Shown piece by piece: positions 16,046-23,312 of a DNA stretch of 64,000 bases. The notes beneath the pieces are model-generated. The model saw only the letters and a program-made list of their open reading frames with translations. It did no database searches and was not told the DNA's origin. The DNA is from an uncultured Lachnospiraceae bacterium (GTDB lineage: Bacteria; Bacillota; Clostridia; Lachnospirales; Lachnospiraceae). The stretch is from assembly GCA_902776305.1 (NCBI GenBank), contig CACYPS010000013.1, positions 47,657 through 111,656 on the forward strand, written 5' to 3'. Position 1 is the stretch's first letter. Every line of letters starts with the position of its first letter. The position numbers and the translations under genes were made by a program.

Positions 16046-17230
16046 GTGATTTATGCCGACAACGCCGCGACCACCAAAATGAGTGAGGCGGCAATCAATA
16101 CAATGCTTAATGTCATGAAAGAGAGCTATGGAAATCCGTCCAGTCTGTACGGAATCGGGCAGCACGCGAAGGAAATCCTTGAAGAGGCTAGAGTGAAGAT
16201 CGCATCCGTGATCGGTGCGGATCCCGGTGAGATAACATTCACATCCGGCGGAAGTGAAGCAGATAATCAGGCCATAGTTTCTGCGGCCGAGCTGGGACGG
16301 AAAAAGGGAAAGATGCACATCATTTCCACGGCAATCGAGCACCATGCAGTATTGCACACTCTCGAAAAGCTGAAGAAGGAAGGATTTGATATCACTCTTC
16401 TTGACGTCCATGAGAACGGAATTGTCAGGCCGGAGGAAGTGGAGGCAGCAATCCGCGATGACACATGCCTCGTAACAATTATGTACGCCAACAATGAGAT
16501 CGGCACTATCCAGCCTATCCGCGAGATCGGTGCCATCTGTCGCAGCAGGAATGTGCTTTTCCATACCGATGCCGTTCAGGCGATTGCTCACATCCCGGTG
16601 AATGTCAAGGATGATAACATCGATATGCTGTCCTCCTCAGCTCACAAATATCATGGTCCCAAAGGCGTCGGTTTCCTCTACGCAAAGAAGGGAATACGTC
16701 TCACGAACATCATTGAGGGCGGTGCGCAGGAGAGAGGGAAACGCGCCGGTACAGAAAATGTGCCGGGTATCGCCGCCATGGCGGAAGCCCTGCAGGAAGC
16801 AGATACACACATGGCTGAAAATGCTGCCCACATGGCAGCTATGCGAGACAAATTGATTGCCGGTCTCAGGGAAATTCCTCACGCAGCTCTGAACGGCGAT
16901 GCGGAACACAGACTTCCGGGCAATGTCAATTTCTGCTTTGAGGGAATTGAGGGAGAATCGCTTCTGCTTCTTCTTGACGACAAAGGAATCCAGGCTTCAT
17001 CCGGCAGTGCCTGTACATCCGGATCTCTCGATCCGAGCCATGTACTTCTCGCTATCGGAAGAGTTCACGATGTCGCTCACGGATCTCTGCGCCTGAGCAT
17101 CGGCGAAGAAATCACGGAGGAGGAAGTGGATTATATTATCAAATCCGTAAAAGATGTTGTCGGATATCTCCGGAGTTTTTCTCCGGTATGGCGCGATCTG
17201 TGCGCAGGGAAAACACCGTTTATTCTGTAA
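16046..17230 (+). CDS. iscS: Cysteine desulfurase
   Basis: 394 residues from GTG 16046, chosen because GAAAGGAG sits seven bases upstream and the protein then begins IYADNAATT as in other NifS/IscS enzymes. PLP-binding Lys is in SSAHKYHGPKG (~201); the active Cys is in SSGSACTSGS (~323). It takes sulfur from L-cysteine for Fe-S clusters and thiolation. The IscU gene follows 96 bases later and an IscR-like regulator is divergent, so this is a compact isc-type operon without hscAB, fdx or iscA. Confidence 0.95.
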   Translation: MIYADNAATTKMSEAAINTMLNVMKESYGNPSSLYGIGQHAKEILEEARVKIASVIGADPGEITFTSGGSEADNQAIVSAAELGRKKGKMHIISTAIEHHAVLHTLEKLKKEGFDITLLDVHENGIVRPEEVEAAIRDDTCLVTIMYANNEIGTIQPIREIGAICRSRNVLFHTDAVQAIAHIPVNVKDDNIDMLSSSAHKYHGPKGVGFLYAKKGIRLTNIIEGGAQERGKRAGTENVPGIAAMAEALQEADTHMAENAAHMAAMRDKLIAGLREIPHAALNGDAEHRLPGNVNFCFEGIEGESLLLLLDDKGIQASSGSACTSGSLDPSHVLLAIGRVHDVAHGSLRLSIGEEITEEEVDYIIKSVKDVVGYLRSFSPVWRDLCAGKTPFIL

Positions 17231-17326
17231 GATAACTCATAAATATTACTCATATACTGAAAACAAAGTGCTTACAGTATTCGAATGTGGGTAAAAATAA
17301 GTTGGAGTACGATTGGAGGCATAAAA

Positions 17327-17713
17327 ATGGCTTTATATAGTGAGAAGGTAATGGATCATTTCCGCAATCCGCGGAACGTCGGCGTCATTGAGGACGCGAA
17401 CGGAATCGGCGAGGTCGGAAATGCAAAATGCGGCGATATCATGAAGATGTATCTTAAGATCGAGGATGATATTGTTCAGGACGTGAAATTTGAAACATTC
17501 GGTTGCGGAAGCGCAATCGCATCCAGCTCCATGGCAACCGAACTGATCAAGGGTAAGCCGGTGAGCGAAGTGGCTCAGCTCACCAACAAAGCAGTTGCGG
17601 AGGCTCTGGACGGACTGCCGGCATATAAGATGCACTGTTCCGTTCTGGCCGAGGAGGCAATTCAGTCAGCGCTTGCGGATTATTACAGTAAGAAGGAAGC
17701 GACAGCCGAATAA
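17327..17713 (+). CDS. iscU: Fe-S cluster scaffold IscU/NifU
   Basis: 128 residues; ATG 17327 has GGAGG eight bases upstream. Cluster ligands are in place: Cys35 with Asp37 (NAKCGDIM), Cys60 (FGCGSAIASSS) and Cys104 (KMHCSVLA). It accepts sulfur from the adjacent IscS and iron to build [2Fe-2S]/[4Fe-4S] clusters. The Clostridial NifU/IscU subtype is confirmed by the start MALYSEKVMDHFRNPRNVG. It is the last gene of the unit. Confidence 0.95.
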   Translation: MALYSEKVMDHFRNPRNVGVIEDANGIGEVGNAKCGDIMKMYLKIEDDIVQDVKFETFGCGSAIASSSMATELIKGKPVSEVAQLTNKAVAEALDGLPAYKMHCSVLAEEAIQSALADYYSKKEATAE

Positions 17714-17801
17714 GACGACCGATTATGCAAATGTGCGTCTGATCTCTTTCTTTCACTCATTGACAGATTTCGGATAATAAGAAATAATGATTAAAATGCT
17801 C

Positions 17802-17863
17802 AAAGTATCATTCTTCGTATCATTTTTAGAATACGAGCATACTTGGTGCCGGTATGATACTTT
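17802..17863. repeat. AAAGTATCAT inverted-repeat element, copy 1
   Basis: Terminal arms AAAGTATCAT and ATGATACTTT are exact inverses around ~42 bases that contain a smaller inverted repeat (GTATcATTTTTAGaATAC). A related element with the same ends is at 51881-51929. Confidence 0.65.
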
Positions 17864-17916
17864 GGAACTGCAATCAAAGAATGAAAGAAAAGCGTAAACA
17901 GGAAGAGGAGGCAGCG

Positions 17917-18267
17917 ATGAGTCAAAAGCCCCACACGCACATAGATGAAAACGGTAACGTGATCACGCATACACATGATGAGAAGCATGTGAGACATAGT
18001 CATTATCATGACCCCGAGGAGAAGAAAAGACAGCTGAATCGCATCTCGAGAGCTATCGGGCATTTGAATCATGTAAAAAGTATGATAGAGAATGATCGGG
18101 ACTGTGCCGATGTCCTGACGCAACTTTCTGCGGTTGACTCGGCTTTGAGAGGACTCGGAAAGGAGATTATAAAGGAGCACATGACGCACTGCATCACGCA
18201 CGCCATCGAGGATGGAGATATGGAGGCAGTGGAGGAGTTCCAGAAGGCTGTACAGAAATTTATCTGA
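17917..18267 (+). CDS. CsoR-family metal-sensing repressor
   Basis: 116 residues; ATG 17917 preceded by GAGGAGG. A His-rich N-terminal tail (HTHIDENGNVITHTHDEKH) precedes the all-helical CsoR/RcnR domain. Cys63, His88 and Cys92 have the exact spacing (25 and 4) of the Cu(I) ligands of CsoR, so copper sensing is the best guess; the His tail could bind Ni, Zn or Cu. No copper exporter is in the window: upstream is iscU, downstream a MATE exporter with its own promoter. Its target is therefore not visible here. Confidence 0.88.
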   Translation: MSQKPHTHIDENGNVITHTHDEKHVRHSHYHDPEEKKRQLNRISRAIGHLNHVKSMIENDRDCADVLTQLSAVDSALRGLGKEIIKEHMTHCITHAIEDGDMEAVEEFQKAVQKFI

Positions 18268-18275
18268 TTGTGGTT

Positions 18276-18331
18276 ACCACTATATATTAGCGGATATTTG
18301 CGAATAACTTCTGCTATATATAGTGGTTTTT
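18276..18331 (+). terminator. Terminator of the csoR-like gene
   Basis: ACCACTATATAT...GCGGA pairs with CTGC...ATATATAGTGGT, then TTTTTG. The arms resemble inner hairpins at 15288 and 20655. Confidence 0.85.
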
Positions 18332-18428
18332 GTCTTTTCGACAGCTTCTCTGTGTCAGCCGGTTATGACCTTTAGCCTTGCACCAAATTGCGAGAGCATG
18401 GATTGTAAAAGGTTATCTACCCGAAACG

Positions 18429-18457
18429 TTACACACCGGCTGCCTTTATGTTATAAT
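18429..18457 (+). promoter_or_regulatory. Promoter of the MATE gene
   Basis: TTACAC (18429-18434), 17-base spacer, TATAAT (18452-18457). Confidence 0.65.
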
Positions 18458-18498
18458 AAGCTTCGAATTGACAGAATGAAGGCAGAAAGAAGATTTTT

Positions 18499-19872
18499 AT
18501 GAGTAAGACCGCTAAAAAATCACAGTACGGGAAAATGACGGAAACGCCCATCTCGAAGCTTGTGGTGACACTCTCCATACCCACCATAGCATCTATGCTG
18601 GTAACAAATATCTATAACCTTGTAGATACGGCATTTGTCGGAAGGCTCGGAACGAGCGCCAGCGGGGCAGTCGGCATTGTATTCGGTTTTATGTCTATCA
18701 TTCAGGCTTTCGGATTCATGTTCGGACAAGGTTCCGGCAGTATTCTGTCGAGGGCACTGGGAAGTCAGGACAGGGAGTCGGCTACCGTCCACGCATCTGT
18801 CGGATTTGTCGGGTCTTTTATGTGCGGTCTGATTATCTCGTTGATAGGATTCCTGCTTCTGGATGAAATAGTCATGTTCCTGGGATCAACTCTGACGATC
18901 GCACCTTATGCCAAGACTTACATATCATTCATTCTTGCCGCGGCTCCGTTCATGTGCAGCAGCTTCACATTGAACAATCTGCTGAGGTATGAAGGGAAAG
19001 CCAGCCTTGGCATGATCGGGCTCATGTTCGGAGCAATCCTGAATATGGTCGGGGACCCGATTTTCATGTTCGGCCTTGGAATGGGCATAGCAGGAGCAGG
19101 ACTCTCCACAGCGCTCAGCCAGATCGTGAGTTGGGGAATTCTTCTGTTTATGTTCCTGGGCGGACACACGGAATCAAAAATTAATCTTATAAAAGCATTT
19201 CAGGCCGGACCGGCAGTGGTCGGTAATATCATGGCGACCGGTTTTCCAAGCCTTCTGAGACAGGGACTCAACAGTTTGACTACGGTACTTCTGAACTCAC
19301 GATGCGGCATATATGGCGATGCGGCAGTTGCCGCTATGAGCATTGTCTCCAGAATCGTATTCTTTACATTTTCTATTGCACTGGGAGTCGGACAGGGATT
19401 TCAGCCCGTGTCTGCATACAATTACGGAGCGCGCAAATATTCCCGGATACGAGAAGGATATCGCTTCACGGCGATTCTGGCGGAAGGAATCATTCTTGTG
19501 GGAGTAACTATACTGGTTGTGTTCGCGTCTCCCCTGATCCGGCTTATGCGGGAAGATCCCGAAGTCATCGAAATCGGGACCAGAGCTCTCAGGCTGCAGG
19601 CTCTATCCAATCTGTTCCTGCCACCGTGTATGGTAACTGAGATGCTTTATCAGAGTACCGGGCACAGGGCCGGTGCGACTATGCTCTCCGCGCTGAGGAG
19701 CGGTCTTCTTTTCATCCCGAGCCTTCTGATACTTTCGAGTGTAAGGGGACTTGCCGGAATACAGGAGGCGCAGCCGCTGTCAGTCGTGCTATCTTTTCCG
19801 TTTACGGTTATGTTCGCAGTCTTGTTCTTCAGAAAGCTTCCGAAGGCGGATGGGGAAAAAATCGGAGGTTGA
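18499..19872 (+). CDS. MATE family efflux transporter
   Basis: 457 residues with twelve predicted membrane helices in two MatE halves. The first helix region has the typical PTIASMLVTNIYNLVDTAFVG segment, and the middle holds the second-half start (FPSLLRQGLNSLTTVLLN). It resembles the Clostridial MATE/DinF-like group that exports cationic drugs or metabolites by Na+ or H+ antiport. Substrate cannot be assigned. It has its own promoter and is followed by a 67-base tandem repeat. Confidence 0.92.
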   Translation: MSKTAKKSQYGKMTETPISKLVVTLSIPTIASMLVTNIYNLVDTAFVGRLGTSASGAVGIVFGFMSIIQAFGFMFGQGSGSILSRALGSQDRESATVHASVGFVGSFMCGLIISLIGFLLLDEIVMFLGSTLTIAPYAKTYISFILAAAPFMCSSFTLNNLLRYEGKASLGMIGLMFGAILNMVGDPIFMFGLGMGIAGAGLSTALSQIVSWGILLFMFLGGHTESKINLIKAFQAGPAVVGNIMATGFPSLLRQGLNSLTTVLLNSRCGIYGDAAVAAMSIVSRIVFFTFSIALGVGQGFQPVSAYNYGARKYSRIREGYRFTAILAEGIILVGVTILVVFASPLIRLMREDPEVIEIGTRALRLQALSNLFLPPCMVTEMLYQSTGHRAGATMLSALRSGLLFIPSLLILSSVRGLAGIQEAQPLSVVLSFPFTVMFAVLFFRKLPKADGEKIGG

Positions 19873-20008
19873 GGTATCAGCTGACATAGACAGGTAGTAT
19901 CAGATAAGGCATAAACCAGGTAAAGCATATACCAGATAAGGTATCAGCTGACATAGACAGGTAGTATCAGATAAGGAATATACCAGGTAAGGCATACACG
20001 GAAAAGGC
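19873..20008. repeat. 67-bp tandem repeat, two copies
   Basis: GGTATCAGCTGACATAGACA starts at 19873 and 19940, with further AAGGCATA/ACCAGGTAA sub-repeats inside. It lies between the MATE stop and the nitroreductase. Confidence 0.8.
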
Positions 20009-20073
20009 ATATTAGTAAGATATAATAATATGGTATTAACAGGTACAAGGTACCTGATATAAAGGAGGATATT

Positions 20074-20586
20074 ATGGAATTTACAGAGGTTATCAGAGAT
20101 CGCTATTCTTGCAAAAAGTACGACGGAAAACAGATCACAAAGGAACAGCTTGAAGCCATTCTCGAAGCGGGACGCGTTGCACCGACAGCAAAGAACCTGC
20201 AGGAGCAGCACATTTATGTTGTACAGTCAGAGGAAGGTCTGGCAAAAATCGACAAGGTCACTCCGTGCCGCTATGGAGCGCAGACGGTGCTCGTGGTCGC
20301 ATTTGACCGTGAGAATGTCTTTACATATCCGGGAGGAAATCGCGATTCCGGTATTGAGGACGCGGCTATCGTGGCTACACACCTTATGCTCGGTGCCAAA
20401 AATGTCGGCGTGGACAGCTGCTGGCTGAATAATTTTAATCCGGATATTTTGAAAGCCGATCTGGGACTGCCGGAGAATGAGGAAATCCTGATGCTTCTGG
20501 ATCTCGGATATGCTGCTGAGGGCAGCGGACCGCTTCCGAATCACGGAAAGAGGAAAGAGCTGGCGGAGACGGTGAGCTATATCTGA
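20074..20586 (+). CDS. Nitroreductase family protein
   Basis: 170 residues, AAAGGAGG site. The FMN-binding pattern RDRYSCKKYDGKQIT (~8-22), APTAKNLQEQ (~36) and ATHLMLGAKNVGVDSCWLN (~96) identifies a small nitroreductase-fold flavoenzyme. It should be a dimer reducing nitro compounds, quinones or similar with NAD(P)H; true substrate unknown. Single-gene unit ending at a bidirectional hairpin shared with argC. Confidence 0.92.
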   Translation: MEFTEVIRDRYSCKKYDGKQITKEQLEAILEAGRVAPTAKNLQEQHIYVVQSEEGLAKIDKVTPCRYGAQTVLVVAFDRENVFTYPGGNRDSGIEDAAIVATHLMLGAKNVGVDSCWLNNFNPDILKADLGLPENEEILMLLDLGYAAEGSGPLPNHGKRKELAETVSYI

Positions 20587-20637
20587 CCGGTCAAGCGGGA
20601 GAAGATGGATTTTATTCAAAATAGTTGATTAAGCGAA

Positions 20638-20725
20638 GGGGCTGTCGCAGCAAGCAGTTCACTATATGGAGACATGAACTCAATATGTCTGCTATATAGT
20701 GACATTGCCTGTTGCGGCAGCCCCC
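20638..20725. terminator. Bidirectional nested hairpin between nitroreductase and argC
   Basis: Outer arms GGGGCTGTCGCAGCAAGCAG and CTGTTGCGGCAGCCCC, inner arms CACTATATGGAGACAT and ATGTCTGCTATATAGTG. It lies 51 bases after one stop codon and 7 before the other (convergent genes). Confidence 0.8.
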
Positions 20726-20731
20726 TTATTG

Positions 20732-21667
20732 TTACTCAAGTCCGATTGTCTCATCCAGTCCGAGCATAATGTTCATATTCTGGACGGCTGCACCGGAAGC
20801 TCCTTTGCCGAGATTGTCAAATAGAGCTGTCACGCTCGTCTGATCCTCATAACCGCACACGACAAGCTGAAGATGGTTCGTGCCGGCAAGTGCATTTGCA
20901 TAAACCGTTCCCTGCTTTGCATCATATGGGAGAACCGTTACAAAGTGCTCATCCGCATAATAGCTCTGAAGATTTGCGCAGATTTCCTCCGCTGTCGGCT
21001 GACCGGGAAGGAGGCGGTTCTGAAGCATGATCGTGGTAGCCATTCCCTTGTAATAGTCGTCGACGATTGGCATGAAGACCGGCGGGTAAGTGAGTCCCGT
21101 GACTTTCTGCATCTCCGGAATGTGCTTGTGCTTCAGCGTCAGTCCGTAGATGCCGGGTGCTGAGAGCTTTTCTTCCCGGTCCTGTGCCTCATACTGGGCA
21201 ATCATCTTCTTGCCACCGCCGGAGTAACCTGTCAGCGAATAGCAGGTGACCGGGTAATCTGCAGGCAGGATACCCATCTTTACGAGCGGTGCGACAGAGG
21301 AGATGAGTCCGGTTGCATGGCAGCCGGGATTGGCGACACGTTTGCCTGCTGCGATTGCCGCGCGCTGCTCTTTGGAGAGCTCCGGATAGCCGTAGACCCA
21401 GTCATCGGATGTGCGGTGGGCCGTAGAGGCGTCGATTACGCGCACATCGGGATTCTCTATCAGGGAGACAGCTTCAATCGCGCCTGCATCAGGCAGACAG
21501 AGAAACACGATGTCTGCGCTGTTGAGGAATTTTCTGCGTTCGTCCGTGTCATGCCGTTTATCCTCGTCGATGCGGAGAAGTTCGAGGTCAGTTCTGTTTC
21601 CTATTCTTTCATAAATCTGAAGGCCGGTGGTGCCGACCTGACCGTCTATATATACTTTTGTTTTCAT
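20732..21667 (-). CDS. argC: N-acetyl-gamma-glutamyl-phosphate reductase
   Basis: 311 residues, AGGAG site on the minus strand. It has the N-terminal NADP-binding start YIDGQVGTTGLQI and active Cys in NPGCHATG (~115), with HKHIPEM of the ArgC family. This is the shorter ArgC class (about 310 rather than 345 residues). It performs the third step of ornithine/arginine synthesis. It stands alone here; other arginine genes in the window are argF (38292) and carB. Confidence 0.95.
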   Translation of the reverse strand: MKTKVYIDGQVGTTGLQIYERIGNRTDLELLRIDEDKRHDTDERRKFLNSADIVFLCLPDAGAIEAVSLIENPDVRVIDASTAHRTSDDWVYGYPELSKEQRAAIAAGKRVANPGCHATGLISSVAPLVKMGILPADYPVTCYSLTGYSGGGKKMIAQYEAQDREEKLSAPGIYGLTLKHKHIPEMQKVTGLTYPPVFMPIVDDYYKGMATTIMLQNRLLPGQPTAEEICANLQSYYADEHFVTVLPYDAKQGTVYANALAGTNHLQLVVCGYEDQTSVTALFDNLGKGASGAAVQNMNIMLGLDETIGLE

Positions 21668-21854
21668 GGTAATCTCCTGTGATGTGAACTTTGGTATCGA
21701 TTATAACATTTCAGGCGAGGAAGTGCATCTTTTTTATCTCAGCGTGAGAAGACACTGTATCTGAGACCTTGGGTCATGTCAAACTCGCCTCAGTGGGATA
21801 TACCTGTATCACAATAGTTAGCTGTTGCAATTTCTCAGCAGGATACGGTTAGTG

Positions 21855-21883
21855 TTGGCTCTCTTTTTTCAGGGGTTTATAAT
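21855..21883 (+). promoter_or_regulatory. Promoter of the isolated feoA-like unit
   Basis: TTGGCT (21855-21860), 17-base spacer, TATAAT (21878-21883). GGTTAGT (21847-21853) sits just upstream of the -35. The predicted start (~21890) falls on the first bases of the folded leader. Confidence 0.7.
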
Positions 21884-21887
21884 ATAT

Positions 21888-21964
21888 CTTATCAGAACCT
21901 GCGAAGCAGGTTCAGCAGGATTCACGCAGTGAAGCCTGCGTTAGCCCCGTCAGGGGCTGATAAG
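21888..21964 (+). ncRNA. Folded leader RNA with four-way junction (riboswitch-like), unidentified class
   Basis: Closing stem CTTATC (21888-21893) / GATAAG (21959-21964) encloses three arms: AACCTGC/GCAGGTT with a GAA loop (21896-21912), GCAGGaTTCA/TGAAgCCTGC with a 5-base loop (21915-21939), and AGCCCC/GGGGCT with a 4-base loop (21943-21958). Transcription is predicted to begin at its 5' edge and the FeoA-like start codon is ~100 bases downstream. A T-run lies at 21998-22003 without a good terminator stem. Known iron/cobalt/nickel (NiCo, czcD) riboswitches also use a four-way junction, but I cannot confirm membership. Confidence 0.55.
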
Positions 21965-22062
21965 ATAACGAGCGACAACGCGCAGCTGTTCCGATAGTTT
22001 TTTAGATATACGCTGTATGTCGACGGCAATGATATTCTGCTTAAGAGAATGGAGGTATGACC

Positions 22063-22281
22063 ATGGTCAGTTTACAGAATGCCAAAGAGGGCGGACGCTA
22101 CAGAGTAACCTGGCTTCTCGGAACCTATGCCGGATATCTGCATGACACCTGGGATCTTTGCATAGATGACTGCCTCAGTGTTCTTGCAAATAACGGAAGC
22201 AGCCTGATCATCAGATTCAACGGACGTAAGGTAGCCATGAGTTCGGATATCGCGGGCTGTGTAAAGATGGAGCCGGTGTGA
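22063..22281 (+). CDS. Divergent FeoA-like protein
   Basis: 72 residues from ATG 22063, seven bases after GGAGG; ATG 22057 is too close to that site. The pattern SLQNAKEGGRYRVTWLL...LCIDDCLSVLANNGSSLIIRFNGRKVAMSSDIAGCVKM follows the SH3-like FeoA fold, but the usual LDLG/GDP motifs are absent and three Cys are present. It has its own promoter, folded leader and terminator (22428-22465), so it is expressed apart from the feoA-feoA-feoB operon. A regulatory or iron-sensing partner of FeoB is an inference. Confidence 0.7.
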   Translation: MVSLQNAKEGGRYRVTWLLGTYAGYLHDTWDLCIDDCLSVLANNGSSLIIRFNGRKVAMSSDIAGCVKMEPV

Positions 22282-22427
22282 GATAATGCTAATTATGCGA
22301 ACTTTTGTCCCTTCAAGGCAAAATTATGTTGAGACGCATTAAAACGTTATGGTGTGTAAAGTTTTTGTAAATAATTGAATATCCCGGTCTTTTTCAGAGC
22401 AGCAAAATAGAAAAAGGGTGATTATAA

Positions 22428-22465
22428 ACCGAAGGCGAGCTTAAGAAGCTCTCCCTCGGTTTTTC
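22428..22465 (+). terminator. Terminator of the isolated feoA-like gene
   Basis: ACCGAAGGCGAGCTT pairs with AAGCTCTCCCTCGGT, then TTTTTC. Between 22285 and 22427 I see nothing else. Confidence 0.85.
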
Positions 22466-22535
22466 TTTTGCGCAAAAACGGGCAGGATTTTCCTCAGGAA
22501 AGAAGTGAAAATTTCGGATAAGTTAGTACAGACTA

Positions 22536-22564
22536 TTGAAAATTCCGGTTAGTTAGTTTATACT
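22536..22564 (+). promoter_or_regulatory. Promoter of the feoA-feoA-feoB operon
   Basis: TTGAAA (22536-22541), 17-base spacer holding GGTTAGTTAGTT, TATACT (22559-22564). GATAAGTTAGT lies just upstream (22518-22528). GTTAGT boxes overlapping the promoter suggest an iron-responsive operator. Confidence 0.65.
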
Positions 22565-22687
22565 ATCATGTGATAAAAAGCTAAATAATAAGGCGAAGAC
22601 GATTTCTTTCATAAATTAGTTGCATTTAATATAAAGAATACTATTTTAAGAGGAGATTGTAATGTGCCGGAAGGAAGGAGGTTATAT

Positions 22688-22906
22688 ATGCCTTTAAGAC
22701 TGGCTGATTTGAACAAAGAATATGAAATTATGCGCATCGGCGGCAGTGCGGAAGTTAAGCAGCATCTTGCCGATCTGGGATTTCATGTAGGAGCGAAGGT
22801 CATTGTTGTTTCCAGATCCGGCGAAGGTATGATCGTGAGCATTAAGGGCTCCAGAATAGCGGTCGGTAAGGATATGGCCAATAAGATATACATCAGTGTG
22901 GGATGA
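22688..22906 (+). CDS. feoA: FeoA family protein, first of operon
   Basis: 72 residues; ATG 22688 follows GGAAGGAGG. FeoA features: HLADLGFHVGAKVIVV and IKGSRIAVGKDMANKIYI. The central GDP(I/M)-type loop is shortened to GEGM. It is a small cytoplasmic SH3-like partner of FeoB. A second FeoA (23011) and FeoB (23313) follow on the same strand. Confidence 0.9.
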   Translation: MPLRLADLNKEYEIMRIGGSAEVKQHLADLGFHVGAKVIVVSRSGEGMIVSIKGSRIAVGKDMANKIYISVG

Positions 22907-23010
22907 CACCCGTCTCTATAGGCGTTGGACAACAAACTCCCGCGACAAGGCTCACGAGCGAGACTTGAAGTGTAGTCGGGAGCATTTCGATAAGTAATGA
23001 GGAGGAAGAT

Positions 23011-23229
23011 ATGACACTGAAAGATGTAAGCGTAGGACAGACAGTAAAGGTTAAAAAGCTCACCGGTTCAGGTCCGGTCAAGCGCCGTATCATGGACATG
23101 GGAATCACGAAGGGTGTGGAGATTTATGTTCGAAAGGTTGCTCCCCTGGGAGATCCGATGGAACTGAAGGTTCGCGGATATGAGCTTTCAATCCGCAAGG
23201 CGGATGCTGAAATGATCGAAGTGGAGTAA
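23011..23229 (+). CDS. feoA: FeoA family protein, second of operon
   Basis: 72 residues of classical FeoA: RRIMDMGITKGVEIYVRKVAPLGDPMELKVRGYELSIR in outline, with GAGGAGG upstream. It is more canonical than the preceding FeoA and closely resembles the FeoA domain of the fusion at 12650. The 104 bases between the two genes hold a CTCCCG/CGGGAG hairpin (about 22937-22982). Confidence 0.95.
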   Translation: MTLKDVSVGQTVKVKKLTGSGPVKRRIMDMGITKGVEIYVRKVAPLGDPMELKVRGYELSIRKADAEMIEVE

Positions 23230-23312
23230 TAAGGATACCCATGCTGTAAAGGCAGAGTGTTCAAGTACATAAACAGCGGATAATCCTGTTGGAATTAATG
23301 GAGGAATATAAA

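Noticed and set aside
21888-22003. Transcription attenuator by a classical terminator in the FeoA leader
   Set aside because: The T-run at 21998 is not preceded by a stable stem; only a bulged AAC-AGC/GCTGTT pairing ends seven bases before it.
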